From Dyella lutea (GTDB taxonomy: Bacteria > Pseudomonadota > Gammaproteobacteria > Xanthomonadales > Rhodanobacteraceae), in contig NZ_JAMZEK010000001.1 of NCBI RefSeq assembly GCF_024158035.1, positions 1,096,001-1,160,000 of the forward strand: DNA of 64,000 nucleotides, given 5' to 3'. Below are positions 37,915 through 47,224 of the stretch, in pieces; within the stretch, counting starts at the first letter, position 1; each line of letters starts with the position of its first letter. Below the pieces are notes generated by a model. The model saw nothing but the letters and a program-made list of their open reading frames with translations. It did not search any database and was not told the DNA's origin. Made by a program: the position numbers and the translations under genes.

Positions 37915-38960
37915 GATCCCAGTCGCTCCATGCGGTAGCTGCCATCGAGTACGCGCTGCACCCACGGCTGGTTGGCGAGGTACCAGTCCACCGTCTGCGC
38001 GATGCCGCTCTCGAAGGTCTGGGACGGCTTCCAGCCCAGTTCGCTCTGCAGCTTGGTGGCGTCGATGGCGTAACGGCGGTCGTGGCCCGGGCGGTCCTTG
38101 ACGTAGGTCATCAGCGATTCGCGCGCGCGACCGTCAGCGAGTAGCTGGCGCTGATCGAGCAGCGCGCAGATCGTCTTGACCACAGTGAGGTTGGTGCGCT
38201 CGGCATTGCCGCCGACGTTGTAGGTTTCACCGACGCGGCCACTCTCGAGCACGCGCCGGATCGCGCTGCAGTGGTCGCCAACAAACAGCCAGTCGCGGAT
38301 ATTCAGGCCGTCGCCGTAGATCGGCAGCGGCTCACCGGCAAGTGCCTTCTGGATCACCAGCGGGATCAGCTTCTCCGGGAACTGGTACGGACCATAGTTG
38401 TTCGAGCAGTTGGTGGTGAGTACCGGCAGCCCGTAGGTGTGGTGGAACGCGCGTACCAGATGGTCCGATGCCGCCTTGGAAGCGGAATACGGCGAATTGG
38501 GGGCATAGGCGGTCAGTTCGGTGAACTTGCCCTCGTCGCCCAGCGAGCCATAGACCTCGTCGGTCGACACATGCAGGAAGCGAAATGCGTCCCGTGCATC
38601 GCCTTCGAGGCTGCGCCAGTAGTCGCGGGAACACTCCAGCAGGCCCAGGGTGCCGACCACGTTGGTCTCGACGAACGCAGCCGGCCCGTCGATCGACCGG
38701 TCCACGTGGGACTCCGCAGCGAAATTCACCACCGCGTCGGGCTTGTGCTCGGCCAGCAGGCGCGCGACAAGGCTGCGGTCACCGATATCACCGTGCACGA
38801 AGATGTGACGGTCGTTGCCGGCAAGACTGGCGAGCGTGTCGGGGTTGCCCGCGTAGGTGAGCTTGTCCAGATTGATCACGCGCAGGCCATCGGCGATCGC
38901 CTGCAATACGAAGTTGGCACCAATGAAGCCGGCGCCGCCGGTGACAAGTAGAGTTTTCAT
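37911..38960 (-). CDS. rfbB: dTDP-glucose 4,6-dehydratase
   Basis: RmlB converts dTDP-glucose to dTDP-4-keto-6-deoxyglucose with bound NAD. The 349-residue short-chain dehydrogenase has the [13 protein letters not shown] nucleotide site, [11 protein letters not shown], the [10 protein letters not shown] motif with the Asp-Glu pair, and the [12 protein letters not shown] catalytic Tyr-Lys. An AGGAA ribosome site precedes ATG 38960. It is the first gene of the minus-strand rml-manC operon and is divergent from metB. Confidence 0.96.
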   Translation of the reverse strand: MKTLLVTGGAGFIGANFVLQAIADGLRVINLDKLTYAGNPDTLASLAGNDRHIFVHGDIGDRSLVARLLAEHKPDAVVNFAAESHVDRSIDGPAAFVETNVVGTLGLLECSRDYWRSLEGDARDAFRFLHVSTDEVYGSLGDEGKFTELTAYAPNSPYSASKAASDHLVRAFHHTYGLPVLTTNCSNNYGPYQFPEKLIPLVIQKALAGEPLPIYGDGLNIRDWLFVGDHCSAIRRVLESGRVGETYNVGGNAERTNLTVVKTICALLDQRQLLADGRARESLMTYVKDRPGHDRRYAIDATKLQSELGWKPSQTFESGIAQTVDWYLANQPWVQRVLDGSYRMERLGS

Positions 38961-39124
38961 GCGGTTCCTGCATTCTTTCTTGGGGCAAACGTCAGCCATT
39001 CTCGCATGCGCGGGGCAGGGATAACCCCGGTCCCGCGGATACGCCGAACCCGTATTCATGTAAGCCCCTTGCAGCCGGGTACTATATCGGGCTGACGTCA
39101 CGCCCACCCACAAGGACACACTCC
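38961..39124. promoter_or_regulatory. Divergent promoter region between rfbB and metB
   Basis: The 164-base gap must drive the rml-manC operon leftward and metB (with the LPS genes behind it) rightward. A TACTAT at 39080-39085 is a possible -10 box for metB, but no good -35 is present. No clear operator palindrome was found. Confidence 0.35.
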
Positions 39125-40291
39125 ATGGCGACAAAGCCGAATTCGGGCGCTCTTGGGCTCGGTACCCGAGCTATCCATGCTGGACAATCCCCCGATCCGG
39201 CCACCGGGGCGATCATGACCCCGATCTATGCCACGTCGACTTACGTTCAGGACAGTCCAGGGCGGCATAAGGGGTACGAATATTCCCGGACGCAGAACCC
39301 CACCCGGATGGCGTACGAACGCTGCGTGGCGGATCTCGAGGGTGGTGTTGGTGGTTTCGCCTTCGCGTCAGGGCTTGCCGCGGCTGCGACGGTGCTCGAC
39401 TTGCTCGATTCGGGCAGTCATGTCATCGCCATGGATGATCTTTACGGGGGTACGTATCGCCTGTTCGAACGTGTGCGCAGGCGCTCAGCCGGCTTGGACT
39501 TCAGCTTCGTCGATCTCAACGACCCGAAAACCCTGCGTGCAGCACTTCGGCCGAATACGCGAATGATCTGGGCGGAGACACCCACGAACCCTATGCTGAA
39601 GCTGGTGGATCTGGCGAAGATTGCAGCCTTCGCAAAAAAACACGATCTCCTGCTGGTGGTCGACAACACCTTTTGCTCTCCGATGATCCAGCGTCCGCTA
39701 GAACTCGGTGCGGACTTGGTACTGCACTCGGCGACCAAATATCTGAACGGGCATTCCGACATGGTTGGGGGTGTTGTTGTCGCGGGCGCAGCGGAACTTG
39801 CCGAGCGCATGGCTTTCCTTCAGAACTCGGTGGGCGCCGTGGCCGGTCCGTTCGATTCCTTCCTCGCCATGCGGGGGCTCAAGACCTTGCATCTGCGCAT
39901 GAAGGCGCATTGCGCCAGCGCTTTGGAGCTGGCGGGCTGGTTGGAAAAGCATCCGGCGATCGAGCGCGTGATCTATCCGGGGTTGAAGAGCCATCCGCAG
40001 CACGCTTTGGCCAAACGGCAGATGGATGGCTTTGGCGGCATCATCAGCGTGGAAGTCAAGGGCGGGTTGCGTCGTGCGCGCCGTATGCTCGAGCGCTGCG
40101 AGCTTTTTGCACTAGCCGAGTCGCTCGGTGGCGTTGAGAGCCTAATCGAGCATCCGGCGATCATGACTCATGCGTCGGTACCCGCTGCCAATCGCAAGCG
40201 GCTGGGAATCAGCGATGGGCTGGTGCGGTTGTCGGTGGGTGTGGAAAATGTAGATGACCTGCAGCGAGAGTTGTCCCTCGCCCTGGGGTGA
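39125..40291 (+). CDS. metB: Cystathionine gamma-synthase/lyase-type PLP enzyme
   Basis: This 388-residue enzyme belongs to the Cys/Met-metabolism PLP family. Signatures include [24 protein letters not shown], the [10 protein letters not shown] block and the Schiff-base lysine in [14 protein letters not shown]. It either makes cystathionine from activated homoserine or cleaves cystathionine to cysteine; sequence alone does not decide. With cbs at 28108, a lyase role in reverse transsulfuration is attractive. In Xanthomonas this gene marks one edge of the variable LPS locus, and here too wzm follows at once. Confidence 0.9.
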   Translation: MATKPNSGALGLGTRAIHAGQSPDPATGAIMTPIYATSTYVQDSPGRHKGYEYSRTQNPTRMAYERCVADLEGGVGGFAFASGLAAAATVLDLLDSGSHVIAMDDLYGGTYRLFERVRRRSAGLDFSFVDLNDPKTLRAALRPNTRMIWAETPTNPMLKLVDLAKIAAFAKKHDLLLVVDNTFCSPMIQRPLELGADLVLHSATKYLNGHSDMVGGVVVAGAAELAERMAFLQNSVGAVAGPFDSFLAMRGLKTLHLRMKAHCASALELAGWLEKHPAIERVIYPGLKSHPQHALAKRQMDGFGGIISVEVKGGLRRARRMLERCELFALAESLGGVESLIEHPAIMTHASVPAANRKRLGISDGLVRLSVGVENVDDLQRELSLALG

Positions 40292-40320
40292 GTCTCTCCT
40301 TAGTCTGCTCAGGTATAAAG

Positions 40321-41151
40321 ATGGAAAAGTTAATCCGCAACTCCTCGAGTTGGCCTCGGGGGATTTTCACTACGGCCTTCGCTCACCGATCCCTCGTCGC
40401 CGAGTTGACCAGGAGAGAGATTCAGGGCAAGTACCGTGGTGCCAACTTTGGCATGCTCTGGACGCTAATCAGTCCGTTCTTAATGCTTGCCGTTTATGCA
40501 CTCGCTTTTGGAAATATCTTGCGAAGCCGATGGCCTCAGGCTGATTCCGGGGGGAACAGCTTTGCGTTGATTCTTTTTGTGGGGTTGATCATTCACGGAT
40601 TTTTTGCCGAATGCATCAGTCGCGCGCCACTGCTCGTGGTTGGTAACCCAAACTACGTCAAGCGGGTTGTATTTCCGCTTGAGGTCCTTCCTTGGCCGAT
40701 GGTTTTATCGGCCCTCTTTCATTTGTTCACGAGTCTGATCGCGTTTCTGGTTCTTCAGATCTTAGTTGACCATAGGTTTGCTTGGCAGGTTGTACTGTTT
40801 CCCGTGACCATCGCCCCGCTATTCGTTCTCGCCATGGGCGTGTCCTGGTGGCTAGCAGCCCTTGGGGTCTATTTCCGGGATATCGGGCAGGTCACAAGCG
40901 TAGTCGTGACTGCCTTGCTCTTCACCTCGACGGCGATCATGCCGCTGTCTGCGGTTGCACCGGGTATTCGCTGGCTGTTCGAGCTCAACCCATTGACCTT
41001 CATCATCGATCAATCTCGCGCGGTGGCGCTCTGGGGGCACTTTCCCGATTGGGTGGGGCTTGGTCTGTACGGCCTCGTCGCCTTGCTTTTTGCCTACCTG
41101 GGTTATGGCGTCTTTATGGTGACCAAGCGAGGGTTTGCTGATGTCATCTGA
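40321..41151 (+). CDS. wzm: O-antigen ABC transporter permease Wzm
   Basis: This 276-residue ABC-2 type permease has six hydrophobic segments. The family block LTRREIQGKYRGANFGMLWTLISPF stands near the N-terminus and the NPLTFIIDQSRAVALWG segment near the C-terminus. Together with Wzt it exports a completed polysaccharide on undecaprenyl diphosphate across the inner membrane. ATG 40321 is chosen; an upstream GTG at 40288 overlaps the metB stop and is possible. The GC content is visibly lower than in the flanking housekeeping genes, as usual for LPS loci. Wzt overlaps its 3' end by 11 bases. Confidence 0.92.
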   Translation: MEKLIRNSSSWPRGIFTTAFAHRSLVAELTRREIQGKYRGANFGMLWTLISPFLMLAVYALAFGNILRSRWPQADSGGNSFALILFVGLIIHGFFAECISRAPLLVVGNPNYVKRVVFPLEVLPWPMVLSALFHLFTSLIAFLVLQILVDHRFAWQVVLFPVTIAPLFVLAMGVSWWLAALGVYFRDIGQVTSVVVTALLFTSTAIMPLSAVAPGIRWLFELNPLTFIIDQSRAVALWGHFPDWVGLGLYGLVALLFAYLGYGVFMVTKRGFADVI

Positions 41152-42523
41152 GATTTCCATCCGGGTCGACGATGTCAGCAAGAGCTTCCCGATCTATGCA
41201 CAGCCGCACCATCGGCTGATGCAGATGTTCTCGGTGGGCGAAGCCAAGAATCGCTGGTTCAGCGAGTTTCATGCGCTCTCGAAGGTCTCTTTCGAGATCC
41301 GAAAGGGCGAGACCGTTGGCATCATGGGCCGAAATGGATCGGGTAAATCGACGCTCTTACAGATCATCTGCGGAACGTTGGCCCCTTCCGCGGGACAGGT
41401 TCAGGTCAGTGGCCGTGTCGCTGCGCTCCTGGAGCTGGGCGCCGGTTTCAATCCAGAGTTCACCGGGAGAGAGAACGTCTTTCTTAACGGGACACTTCTC
41501 GGCCTGACCCGCGAACAGATCGAGGCCAAGCTGGACGAGATTTTTGCCTTTGCGGATATCGGCCAATTCGTCGACCAACCGGTGAAAAGCTATTCCAGCG
41601 GCATGTATATCCGGCTGGCCTTCGCCGTCGCGATCAACGTGTCGCCGGACATCCTGATCGTGGACGAAGCACTCTCTGTTGGAGACGAGGCGTTCCAGAG
41701 GAAGTGCTTTGCCCGGATCGAGCGAATCCGGAACGAAGGGGCCACCATCCTGTTCGTTTCGCATTCGGCCGGTACCGTACTGGAGCTGTGTAACAGGGCG
41801 ATCATGCTTGATGGTGGTGAGCTGTTGGCAATCGGCGCCCCGAAGGAGGTCGTATCCCGCTACCAGAAGCTTCTGTACGCGCCAGCAGACATGGTGAGCG
41901 GAATTCGCGAGCGCTATCGAAAAGAACTTCACGCAATCCCCGGTGGCAAGGTCGAGCCGGCCCAATCAATTGGGCGGAACGGAGCCGCTTCTTCCATTGC
42001 TGAGGCTGCCGAACTGGCAGACGCTTACTACGACCCGGGATTGCAGTCGCAAAGTCAGCTTCGTTTCGCATCCCAGGGGGCGACGATCGAGGCGCCGTGC
42101 CTGGAGACTCTGGCGGGTGAACGCGTAAACGTCGTCCGTTCTGGGGCGGAGTATGTCTTTTCCTACTGCGCGTCATTTGCCCAACTCGGTACCGGCGTGC
42201 GTTTCGGGATGCTGATCAAGTCCGTTTCCGGGCTGGAGCTCGGGGGGGCGGTAACTTCGGGTACCTTGGATGCCATCGACGTCGTCGAGCCGGGAACTTC
42301 GGTGCGAGTACGCTTCCGCTTCCGTTGCCTTCTCGCCCCAGGGACCTATTTCCTGAACGCAGGGATCCGTGGCCGGGTCGGAGAGGAAGAGACATTTCTC
42401 GACCGCGTGGTCGATGCGTTCACCTTTAGGGTGCTGCCGGATCCTGGGCGATTGGCGACCGGCTTCATCGATTTTCACGTGCAACCGCAGGTCGAATCGG
42501 TTCAGCCAGGGGACGGGGCATGA
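41141..42523 (+). CDS. wzt: O-antigen ABC transporter ATPase Wzt with C-terminal recognition domain
   Basis: This is a 460-residue ATPase. Walker A GRNGSGKST is at 63-71, the signature YSSGM is followed by Walker B ILIVDEAL, and the H-loop is SHSAG. The part after about residue 300 matches the Wzt C-terminal beta-sandwich that, in E. coli O9a, binds the chemically capped end of the glycan before export (ASFAQLGTGVRFGMLIKS, GTYFLNAGIRG). A GAGGG ribosome site precedes ATG 41141. The stop overlaps the next gene (ATGA), so the sulfotransferase is translated with it. The C-terminal domain suggests that chains are capped. Confidence 0.92.
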   Translation: MSSEISIRVDDVSKSFPIYAQPHHRLMQMFSVGEAKNRWFSEFHALSKVSFEIRKGETVGIMGRNGSGKSTLLQIICGTLAPSAGQVQVSGRVAALLELGAGFNPEFTGRENVFLNGTLLGLTREQIEAKLDEIFAFADIGQFVDQPVKSYSSGMYIRLAFAVAINVSPDILIVDEALSVGDEAFQRKCFARIERIRNEGATILFVSHSAGTVLELCNRAIMLDGGELLAIGAPKEVVSRYQKLLYAPADMVSGIRERYRKELHAIPGGKVEPAQSIGRNGAASSIAEAAELADAYYDPGLQSQSQLRFASQGATIEAPCLETLAGERVNVVRSGAEYVFSYCASFAQLGTGVRFGMLIKSVSGLELGGAVTSGTLDAIDVVEPGTSVRVRFRFRCLLAPGTYFLNAGIRGRVGEEETFLDRVVDAFTFRVLPDPGRLATGFIDFHVQPQVESVQPGDGA

Positions 42524-43812
42524 GCGAGAGCAGCACAGCCATCCTCGTGCTCGGTATGCATCGCAGCGGCACGTCTGCCTTGACTCGGGTGCTGAACCTT
42601 CTGGGAGCCCATGTCGGAGACGATCTGCTGGCTGCCAAGGCCGACAATGCACGAGGCTTCTGGGAGCACGCCGAGGCGGTTGCCATCCATGATCGGCTGC
42701 TTACTGCGCTCGGGATGAGTTGGCACGATCCCAGAGAGCTCCCGGCAGGATGGCTGGCTTCGTCCGCCGGGAGAACGGCTGCGGGAGAGGTCGCGCGGCT
42801 GATCGAGCGGGACATGAAGGGTAAAAGGCTTTGGGCGGTCAAGGACCCCCGCATGTGTCGGCTGGCCCCTTTGTGGATTGAGGCGTTGCGTAGTCTAGGA
42901 ATTGGAGCCAAGGCGGTTCTGGCCGTCCGCGACCCCTACGAAGTGGCAAGCTCCCTGCATGTACGTGACGGGTGGAGCCACCAGCACACCTATCTGATGT
43001 GGGCAGAACACCTGCTCGAGGCACTGCGCGCGACGGCGGATATTCCCCGGGCTCTGGTTTCCTACGAGCAACTTTTGGGGAACTGGCGCATGCACATAGG
43101 CCGCTTGGCTGATCAGCTTGGAATAAGCTGGGACCCGGGCCCGGAACACGCTGGTCCTGCGATCGAAGCATTCCTTACGCCTGATGAGCGGCATCATGAT
43201 GTGTCGCATTCGGGGCTGGATGTCCAGTTTGGATATGTGCCTCCGACCTTTCTGAAGCGCTTGCACGCGGCTTGCGTCGAAACCAGCCTGGACGCGAATT
43301 GGCGACGACTGGATGAGTTCGATCGGCAATTCAGCGCTGTGGCCGAGGTGTTCGCCGGTCCTATGGATGAAGTGACCACCAGCCGCGACAAGGCTGCTCA
43401 GGTCGGGCTTGAGCAAGGACATCTTGCTCAGGAGCGGCTGGAGCGTATCCACCAGTTGCAGGTCGAATTGGAGGAGGCTGTCCGCAATCAGGCCAACCTT
43501 CAAACTCTTGCTGTGGAGAGAATAGAACGCATCCACCAGTTGGATGCCGCATTGGCGACTGCCACAACTGAGCGGGGTGCCTTCGAGGCACTCTCTGCGG
43601 AGAGGATTGAACGAATTCACCAGCTGCAGGCCGATCTCGCTCGGCTACAGCATGTGGAGTTGGATCTGGCATCCCGCACCAGCGAGATGCACAGCGTCAG
43701 GGATCAGCTCAAGGACCTCTCGAATCTGGCCGGTAGCCGCTGGTGGGCTTTGAAGCGTGTCGTGCGACCGCTACGACCATCACAATCCCTAAGCGCACCA
43801 GTAAAAGGATGA
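42520..43812 (+). CDS. Sulfotransferase domain fused to a 28-residue-repeat coiled coil (possible O-antigen cap and ruler)
   Basis: This 430-residue protein has two parts. Residues 1-280 form a sulfotransferase-type domain: the PAPS 5'-phosphosulfate loop GMHRSGTS (12-19) and the 3'-phosphate site RDPYEVASS (137-145). From about 285 the chain is a coiled coil. The ten residues ERIERIHQLQ recur at 305, 333 and 361, spaced exactly 28 residues or four heptads. A basic, aromatic end (SRWWALKRVVRPLRP, 406-420) could touch the membrane. It overlaps wzt by four bases. By analogy to WbdD, it may sulfate the growing chain end while the coiled coil sets length. That role is inference; sulfation of another sugar position is the simpler alternative. 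Confidence 0.78.
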   Translation: MSESSTAILVLGMHRSGTSALTRVLNLLGAHVGDDLLAAKADNARGFWEHAEAVAIHDRLLTALGMSWHDPRELPAGWLASSAGRTAAGEVARLIERDMKGKRLWAVKDPRMCRLAPLWIEALRSLGIGAKAVLAVRDPYEVASSLHVRDGWSHQHTYLMWAEHLLEALRATADIPRALVSYEQLLGNWRMHIGRLADQLGISWDPGPEHAGPAIEAFLTPDERHHDVSHSGLDVQFGYVPPTFLKRLHAACVETSLDANWRRLDEFDRQFSAVAEVFAGPMDEVTTSRDKAAQVGLEQGHLAQERLERIHQLQVELEEAVRNQANLQTLAVERIERIHQLDAALATATTERGAFEALSAERIERIHQLQADLARLQHVELDLASRTSEMHSVRDQLKDLSNLAGSRWWALKRVVRPLRPSQSLSAPVKG

Positions 43813-43883
43813 GCGCAGGCGGTGTTTCGAGCCGGCCCTATTGTTGAGTCGCCGCAAGATGCCCTTTTGCAATGGAGTAGTGT

Positions 43884-45197
43884 GTGAATCTGTTTGAGAA
43901 AATCGCCTGGTATTACCGACACCGTGGCCTCGGGGCGCTAATCGCAAGGGTGATCAATGGCCGGCCGTTGACGGCAGATCAGATATTGGGCGGCGACGTT
44001 GGAGCGACTAACCAAGGCGGTGCTCCGGCAAAATCGGGGCAGGGCTTTGCCTCGGCTCACGCCGTTTTGTCCAGGCGTTTCCTCGCGATCCAGCCCATGC
44101 GCGTGTACAGCGTACCGGGTACTGAGGAGCGCCTTAACCTGGTCACCGACAGTATCAACATGGGTTCGCTGTTCGGCGGTGTTGGTACCGCGATCCTGCT
44201 GGCTGCCATGTTGGCAACCCGTCGCGGGGCGAAACTTCGTGTCGTCACGCGGACGGAAGCACCTGATGAGCGGGGTTTTGCCCAGGTCCTAGAGTGCAAC
44301 GGCCTGATGGTGCCCGGGAACGTGGAGTTCGTGCATCTCAACGTGGCCGATAGCAAGGCGCAGCTGGACGTCTGCGATGGCGACAGGTTCCTCACCACGT
44401 CCTGGTGGACTACCGCCTCGGTGCTGGGCAGCGTGGCAGCCCGCAAGGTGGACTATCTGCTCCAGGAAGATGAGCGGATGTTCTATCCGTATGGCGATGA
44501 CTGGATCCGTTGCAACGAGATCATGCTGCGAAGTGATATCCGCTTCGTGATCAATACCGAGTTGCTGTACCGCCACCTGCTTGAAACGGGTATGACGCAT
44601 CTGCGGGATACGGCCGTATGGTTCGAACCGGCTTTTCCGGCGCCACCTGTCCGGCAACGCCAGGGTCGGCTGGATCAAGCCAAGCGCAAGCTGTTTTTCT
44701 ATGCGCGCCCCAACAATGTCCGCAACCTCTTCTATCGCGGCCTGGAGGTCCTGGACAGGGCTGTATCGGAGGGCGTGCTCGCCCCTGAGCTATGGGAGGT
44801 GGTCTTGGTCGGTAAGGACGTACCCAAGGTGCGGCTGGGCGACTCGGTCGAGCCCACGGTGCTGCCCACCATGGGATGGCGCGAATACCGGGATTTCATT
44901 GCCGGAGTGGATGCCGGGTTCTGCCTGATGTCGACTCCGCACCCCAGTTACCCGCCGCTGGACCTGGCGTCCGCGGGCTCCTTCGTGCTCACCAACAAGT
45001 TCGGCATCAAGCAGGACCTGGGTAACTACTCGCCACGCATCGTGTGTGCGGATCTCAGTACGGCGGCGCTGCTGGACGGGTTGCGGACGGTTATTGCTAT
45101 GGCGGAGGGTGCTGCAGTTGGGCCAGGCGATGACGACTGGAAGGGGGCGCGGTGCTGGAAGACCAGCTTGGGCGGCGTCATCGAGTTCCTGAGGTAG
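43884..45197 (+). CDS. WsaF-like glycosyltransferase (probable rhamnosyltransferase)
   Basis: This 437-residue protein resembles the WsaF rhamnosyltransferase family. It has the VTDSINMGSLFGGVGTAILL segment near residue 90, DYLLQEDERMFYPYGDDW in the middle, and a C-terminal GT-B half with FYARPNNVRNLFYRGLEVLD and the HPSYPPLDLASAG nucleotide-binding region. It should be cytoplasmic and use dTDP-rhamnose made by the rfb operon. The start is a GTG with GGAG six bases ahead. The gap of 71 bases to the sulfotransferase has no feature I can name. Confidence 0.8.
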   Translation: MNLFEKIAWYYRHRGLGALIARVINGRPLTADQILGGDVGATNQGGAPAKSGQGFASAHAVLSRRFLAIQPMRVYSVPGTEERLNLVTDSINMGSLFGGVGTAILLAAMLATRRGAKLRVVTRTEAPDERGFAQVLECNGLMVPGNVEFVHLNVADSKAQLDVCDGDRFLTTSWWTTASVLGSVAARKVDYLLQEDERMFYPYGDDWIRCNEIMLRSDIRFVINTELLYRHLLETGMTHLRDTAVWFEPAFPAPPVRQRQGRLDQAKRKLFFYARPNNVRNLFYRGLEVLDRAVSEGVLAPELWEVVLVGKDVPKVRLGDSVEPTVLPTMGWREYRDFIAGVDAGFCLMSTPHPSYPPLDLASAGSFVLTNKFGIKQDLGNYSPRIVCADLSTAALLDGLRTVIAMAEGAAVGPGDDDWKGARCWKTSLGGVIEFLR

Positions 45198-45203
45198 TCG
45201 CCG

Positions 45204-46382
45204 ATGTTTATCGTTTCTGAGCAACCCCACGCCTACAAGGACCCGTGGGACATTCCGTTTTCCGAGCGGTTCAGGGCCCTTTGTGCGGGAAGTCGCCGGG
45301 TGGCGTATTTCTACGAGCGGCCCGATACCAGTACGTTCCGTTACCGTGTCTACAACATGATCCAGGTACTACGAAGCCTGGGCCAGGACATCGGTGCCGG
45401 GTTCTTCGGCAACGACGACAAGGACGACTTGACGCGGGTGGTGGATGCGGCCGACGTCATCGTGATCTGCCGGGCGCGCTACAACCAGCACATCAACCAG
45501 ATGATCACCCGGGCCCGTGAGCAGGGTAAGCGGGTCGTCTTCGATGTGGACGACCTAGTCTTCAATACGGACTACGTGCACCTGATTCTGCGCACGCTGG
45601 ACCAGGATATCGAAGTCCCTCAGGCCTGGGACACCTGGTTCGGTTTGATCGGCCGGATCGGCGCGACGCTGCGCATGTGTGACTCAGCCATCGCCACCAA
45701 CGCCTACCTCGCCAACAAGATCAGCGAATATTCCGGCCTGCCTACGGAAGTGATCCCCAATTTTTTGAACCGGGAGCAACTGGCCATCTCCGACCGCATC
45801 TTCAAAGAGAAGGTGGACTCAGGGTTTCGGCGGACCGACGCGATCCACATCGGCTACTTCAGTGGTACGCCAACCCATAATCACGACTTTGCAGTTGCAG
45901 CCAAGGCGCTTGCCGCCGCGATGAAGGAAGACACAAGGCTCCGGCTGCTTGTTGTGGGCTTTCTGGAGCTGAAAGGGGGGCTTGAGGCGTATTCCGACCG
46001 CATCGAGTTCTATCCATTGCATGATTTTGTCAATCTGCAGCGGATCATGTCGTTGGTAGAGATAAACATCGTTCCGCTAGTCGATAACGGTTTCACCAAC
46101 TGCAAGTCGGAGCTGAAATACTTCGAAGCCGCTGCGGTCGGAACGTTGACCGTTGCCACGCCCATCCACAGCTACGCAAGCGCCATAACGCCAGGGGAGA
46201 ACGGCTATCTCGCCAGGAGTACGGATTGGGGTGACTGCATTGGCCGGCTGTCAGATGACTTCAGAGGTTATGCGGCGATGGCGGAAAGGGCGCATGCTCA
46301 CACCATGGCAACGTATGGTTGGTTCAACCAACTGGAGCGTATCGAGCGGGTGCTGTTTGGTGGCAACAGCCGTCGACGGTAG
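45204..46382 (+). CDS. Glycosyltransferase, GT-B fold (GT4-like)
   Basis: This 392-residue protein has the pattern of glycosyltransferases in rhamnan-type clusters: VAYFYERPDTSTFRYRVYNM, VIVICRARYNQHINQMI, VFDVDDLVF, then the C-terminal domain with IGYFSGTPTHNHDF and the acceptor-proximal ELKYFEAAAVGT motif. It starts six bases after the WsaF-like gene stops, so the two are probably translated as a pair. Donor and linkage are not readable from the sequence. It is the last plus-strand gene of the locus; a convergent block follows. Confidence 0.82.
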   Translation: MFIVSEQPHAYKDPWDIPFSERFRALCAGSRRVAYFYERPDTSTFRYRVYNMIQVLRSLGQDIGAGFFGNDDKDDLTRVVDAADVIVICRARYNQHINQMITRAREQGKRVVFDVDDLVFNTDYVHLILRTLDQDIEVPQAWDTWFGLIGRIGATLRMCDSAIATNAYLANKISEYSGLPTEVIPNFLNREQLAISDRIFKEKVDSGFRRTDAIHIGYFSGTPTHNHDFAVAAKALAAAMKEDTRLRLLVVGFLELKGGLEAYSDRIEFYPLHDFVNLQRIMSLVEINIVPLVDNGFTNCKSELKYFEAAAVGTLTVATPIHSYASAITPGENGYLARSTDWGDCIGRLSDDFRGYAAMAERAHAHTMATYGWFNQLERIERVLFGGNSRRR

Positions 46383-46582
46383 CCTAAATGACGCAGGAGG
46401 CGGACACCGGACGGCCCAAGGCGATCAAGCCACGGCACTCGCCGGGGTAGGGTCCCGTTGCCGGCAGCTTGATACATCAAGCATCGCTACTTGGTGACAA
46501 CGCGTAGTACACATGGACAGTGGTCGCAGTATGTGAGTTGGAAGTATGCGTTGAAGCCCGAGAATGAAAGGTCGGTTCATGC
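46383..46582. other. Convergent gap inside the LPS locus
   Basis: This 200-base stretch separates the plus- and minus-strand halves of the locus. It contains a perfect short palindrome GCTTGATACATCAAGC at 46466-46481 but no T-run and no credible gene. Confidence 0.4.
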
Positions 46583-47224
46583 CTAGGACAGCGCGGGCGG
46601 TCTCATAGCGAGCAGCGCAGCGACGCTGATCAACACCGATACCAGCCAGCCAAAGAAATAAGCGCCCCCGTCTAGGGCCATGATGTGCTGGGGGGACACT
46701 TCGCGGATAGAAGCAAACCGCAGTGACAACGATCGCTTCTGGTCGGCTCCATTCATTGCTGCAACTCCTAACCTAGTGTCTGCCGTCAGCCAGGCGGTTG
46801 GGGCATGTCCGGATTTGATGCCGACGCCGGTAATGGCAATTTCGAATTTCTGCCCTGCGGCGATGCCTTTGCTCGGGCAAAAGTACTTGAACTCGTTGTC
46901 CTTGAGACGGACGGACCGGATGGCCCATTGGTCGAGGTCTTTCCCTTGTCGCCAAGTGATTTCTAGAGCGCCATGATTGGTCCGCGCATAAGTGGCAAAC
47001 TGAATGCCGAAGCATAGGTGACGGCCCAACTCGGCAATGATGTTCGAAGCGGGGATATCTCCTTCTTGAAGTACCTTGGTTCCATCGACGAACTCCCCCG
47101 CAGGAACCGGATGCTGGGGCTCACTCCCAACGACTCGATCAGCGACATTAAACGGTGCCAACACAGTCAATGTGAGGATACAAAGTACGATTATGGCAGC
47201 AAATCGACGCATTTCAGGTCTCAA
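46583..47224 (-). CDS. Hypothetical membrane protein with extracytoplasmic domain
   Basis: I do not recognise this 213-residue protein. It has one N-terminal hydrophobic helix (about residues 8-25), a periplasmic stretch of about 160 residues containing two cysteines (HLCFG, KYFCPS), and a second helix near the C-terminus (about 190-207). Its start overlaps the stop of the GT-C gene by four bases (47221-47224), so the products probably work together at the periplasmic face, perhaps as an accessory or acceptor-binding subunit. Base composition is less GC-rich than in flanking genes. Confidence 0.68.
   Translation of the reverse strand: MRPEMRRFAAIIVLCILTLTVLAPFNVADRVVGSEPQHPVPAGEFVDGTKVLQEGDIPASNIIAELGRHLCFGIQFATYARTNHGALEITWRQGKDLDQWAIRSVRLKDNEFKYFCPSKGIAAGQKFEIAITGVGIKSGHAPTAWLTADTRLGVAAMNGADQKRSLSLRFASIREVSPQHIMALDGGAYFFGWLVSVLISVAALLAMRPPALS

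Noticed and set aside
46466-46481. Palindrome GCTTGATACATCAAGC as a terminator or phage attachment site
   Set aside because: No T-run, no second copy in the window and no integrase gene; it is too short to interpret.
46231-46497. An 88-codon plus-strand frame at the convergent gap
   Set aside because: Most of it overlaps the glycosyltransferase gene in another frame. The remainder has no feature.
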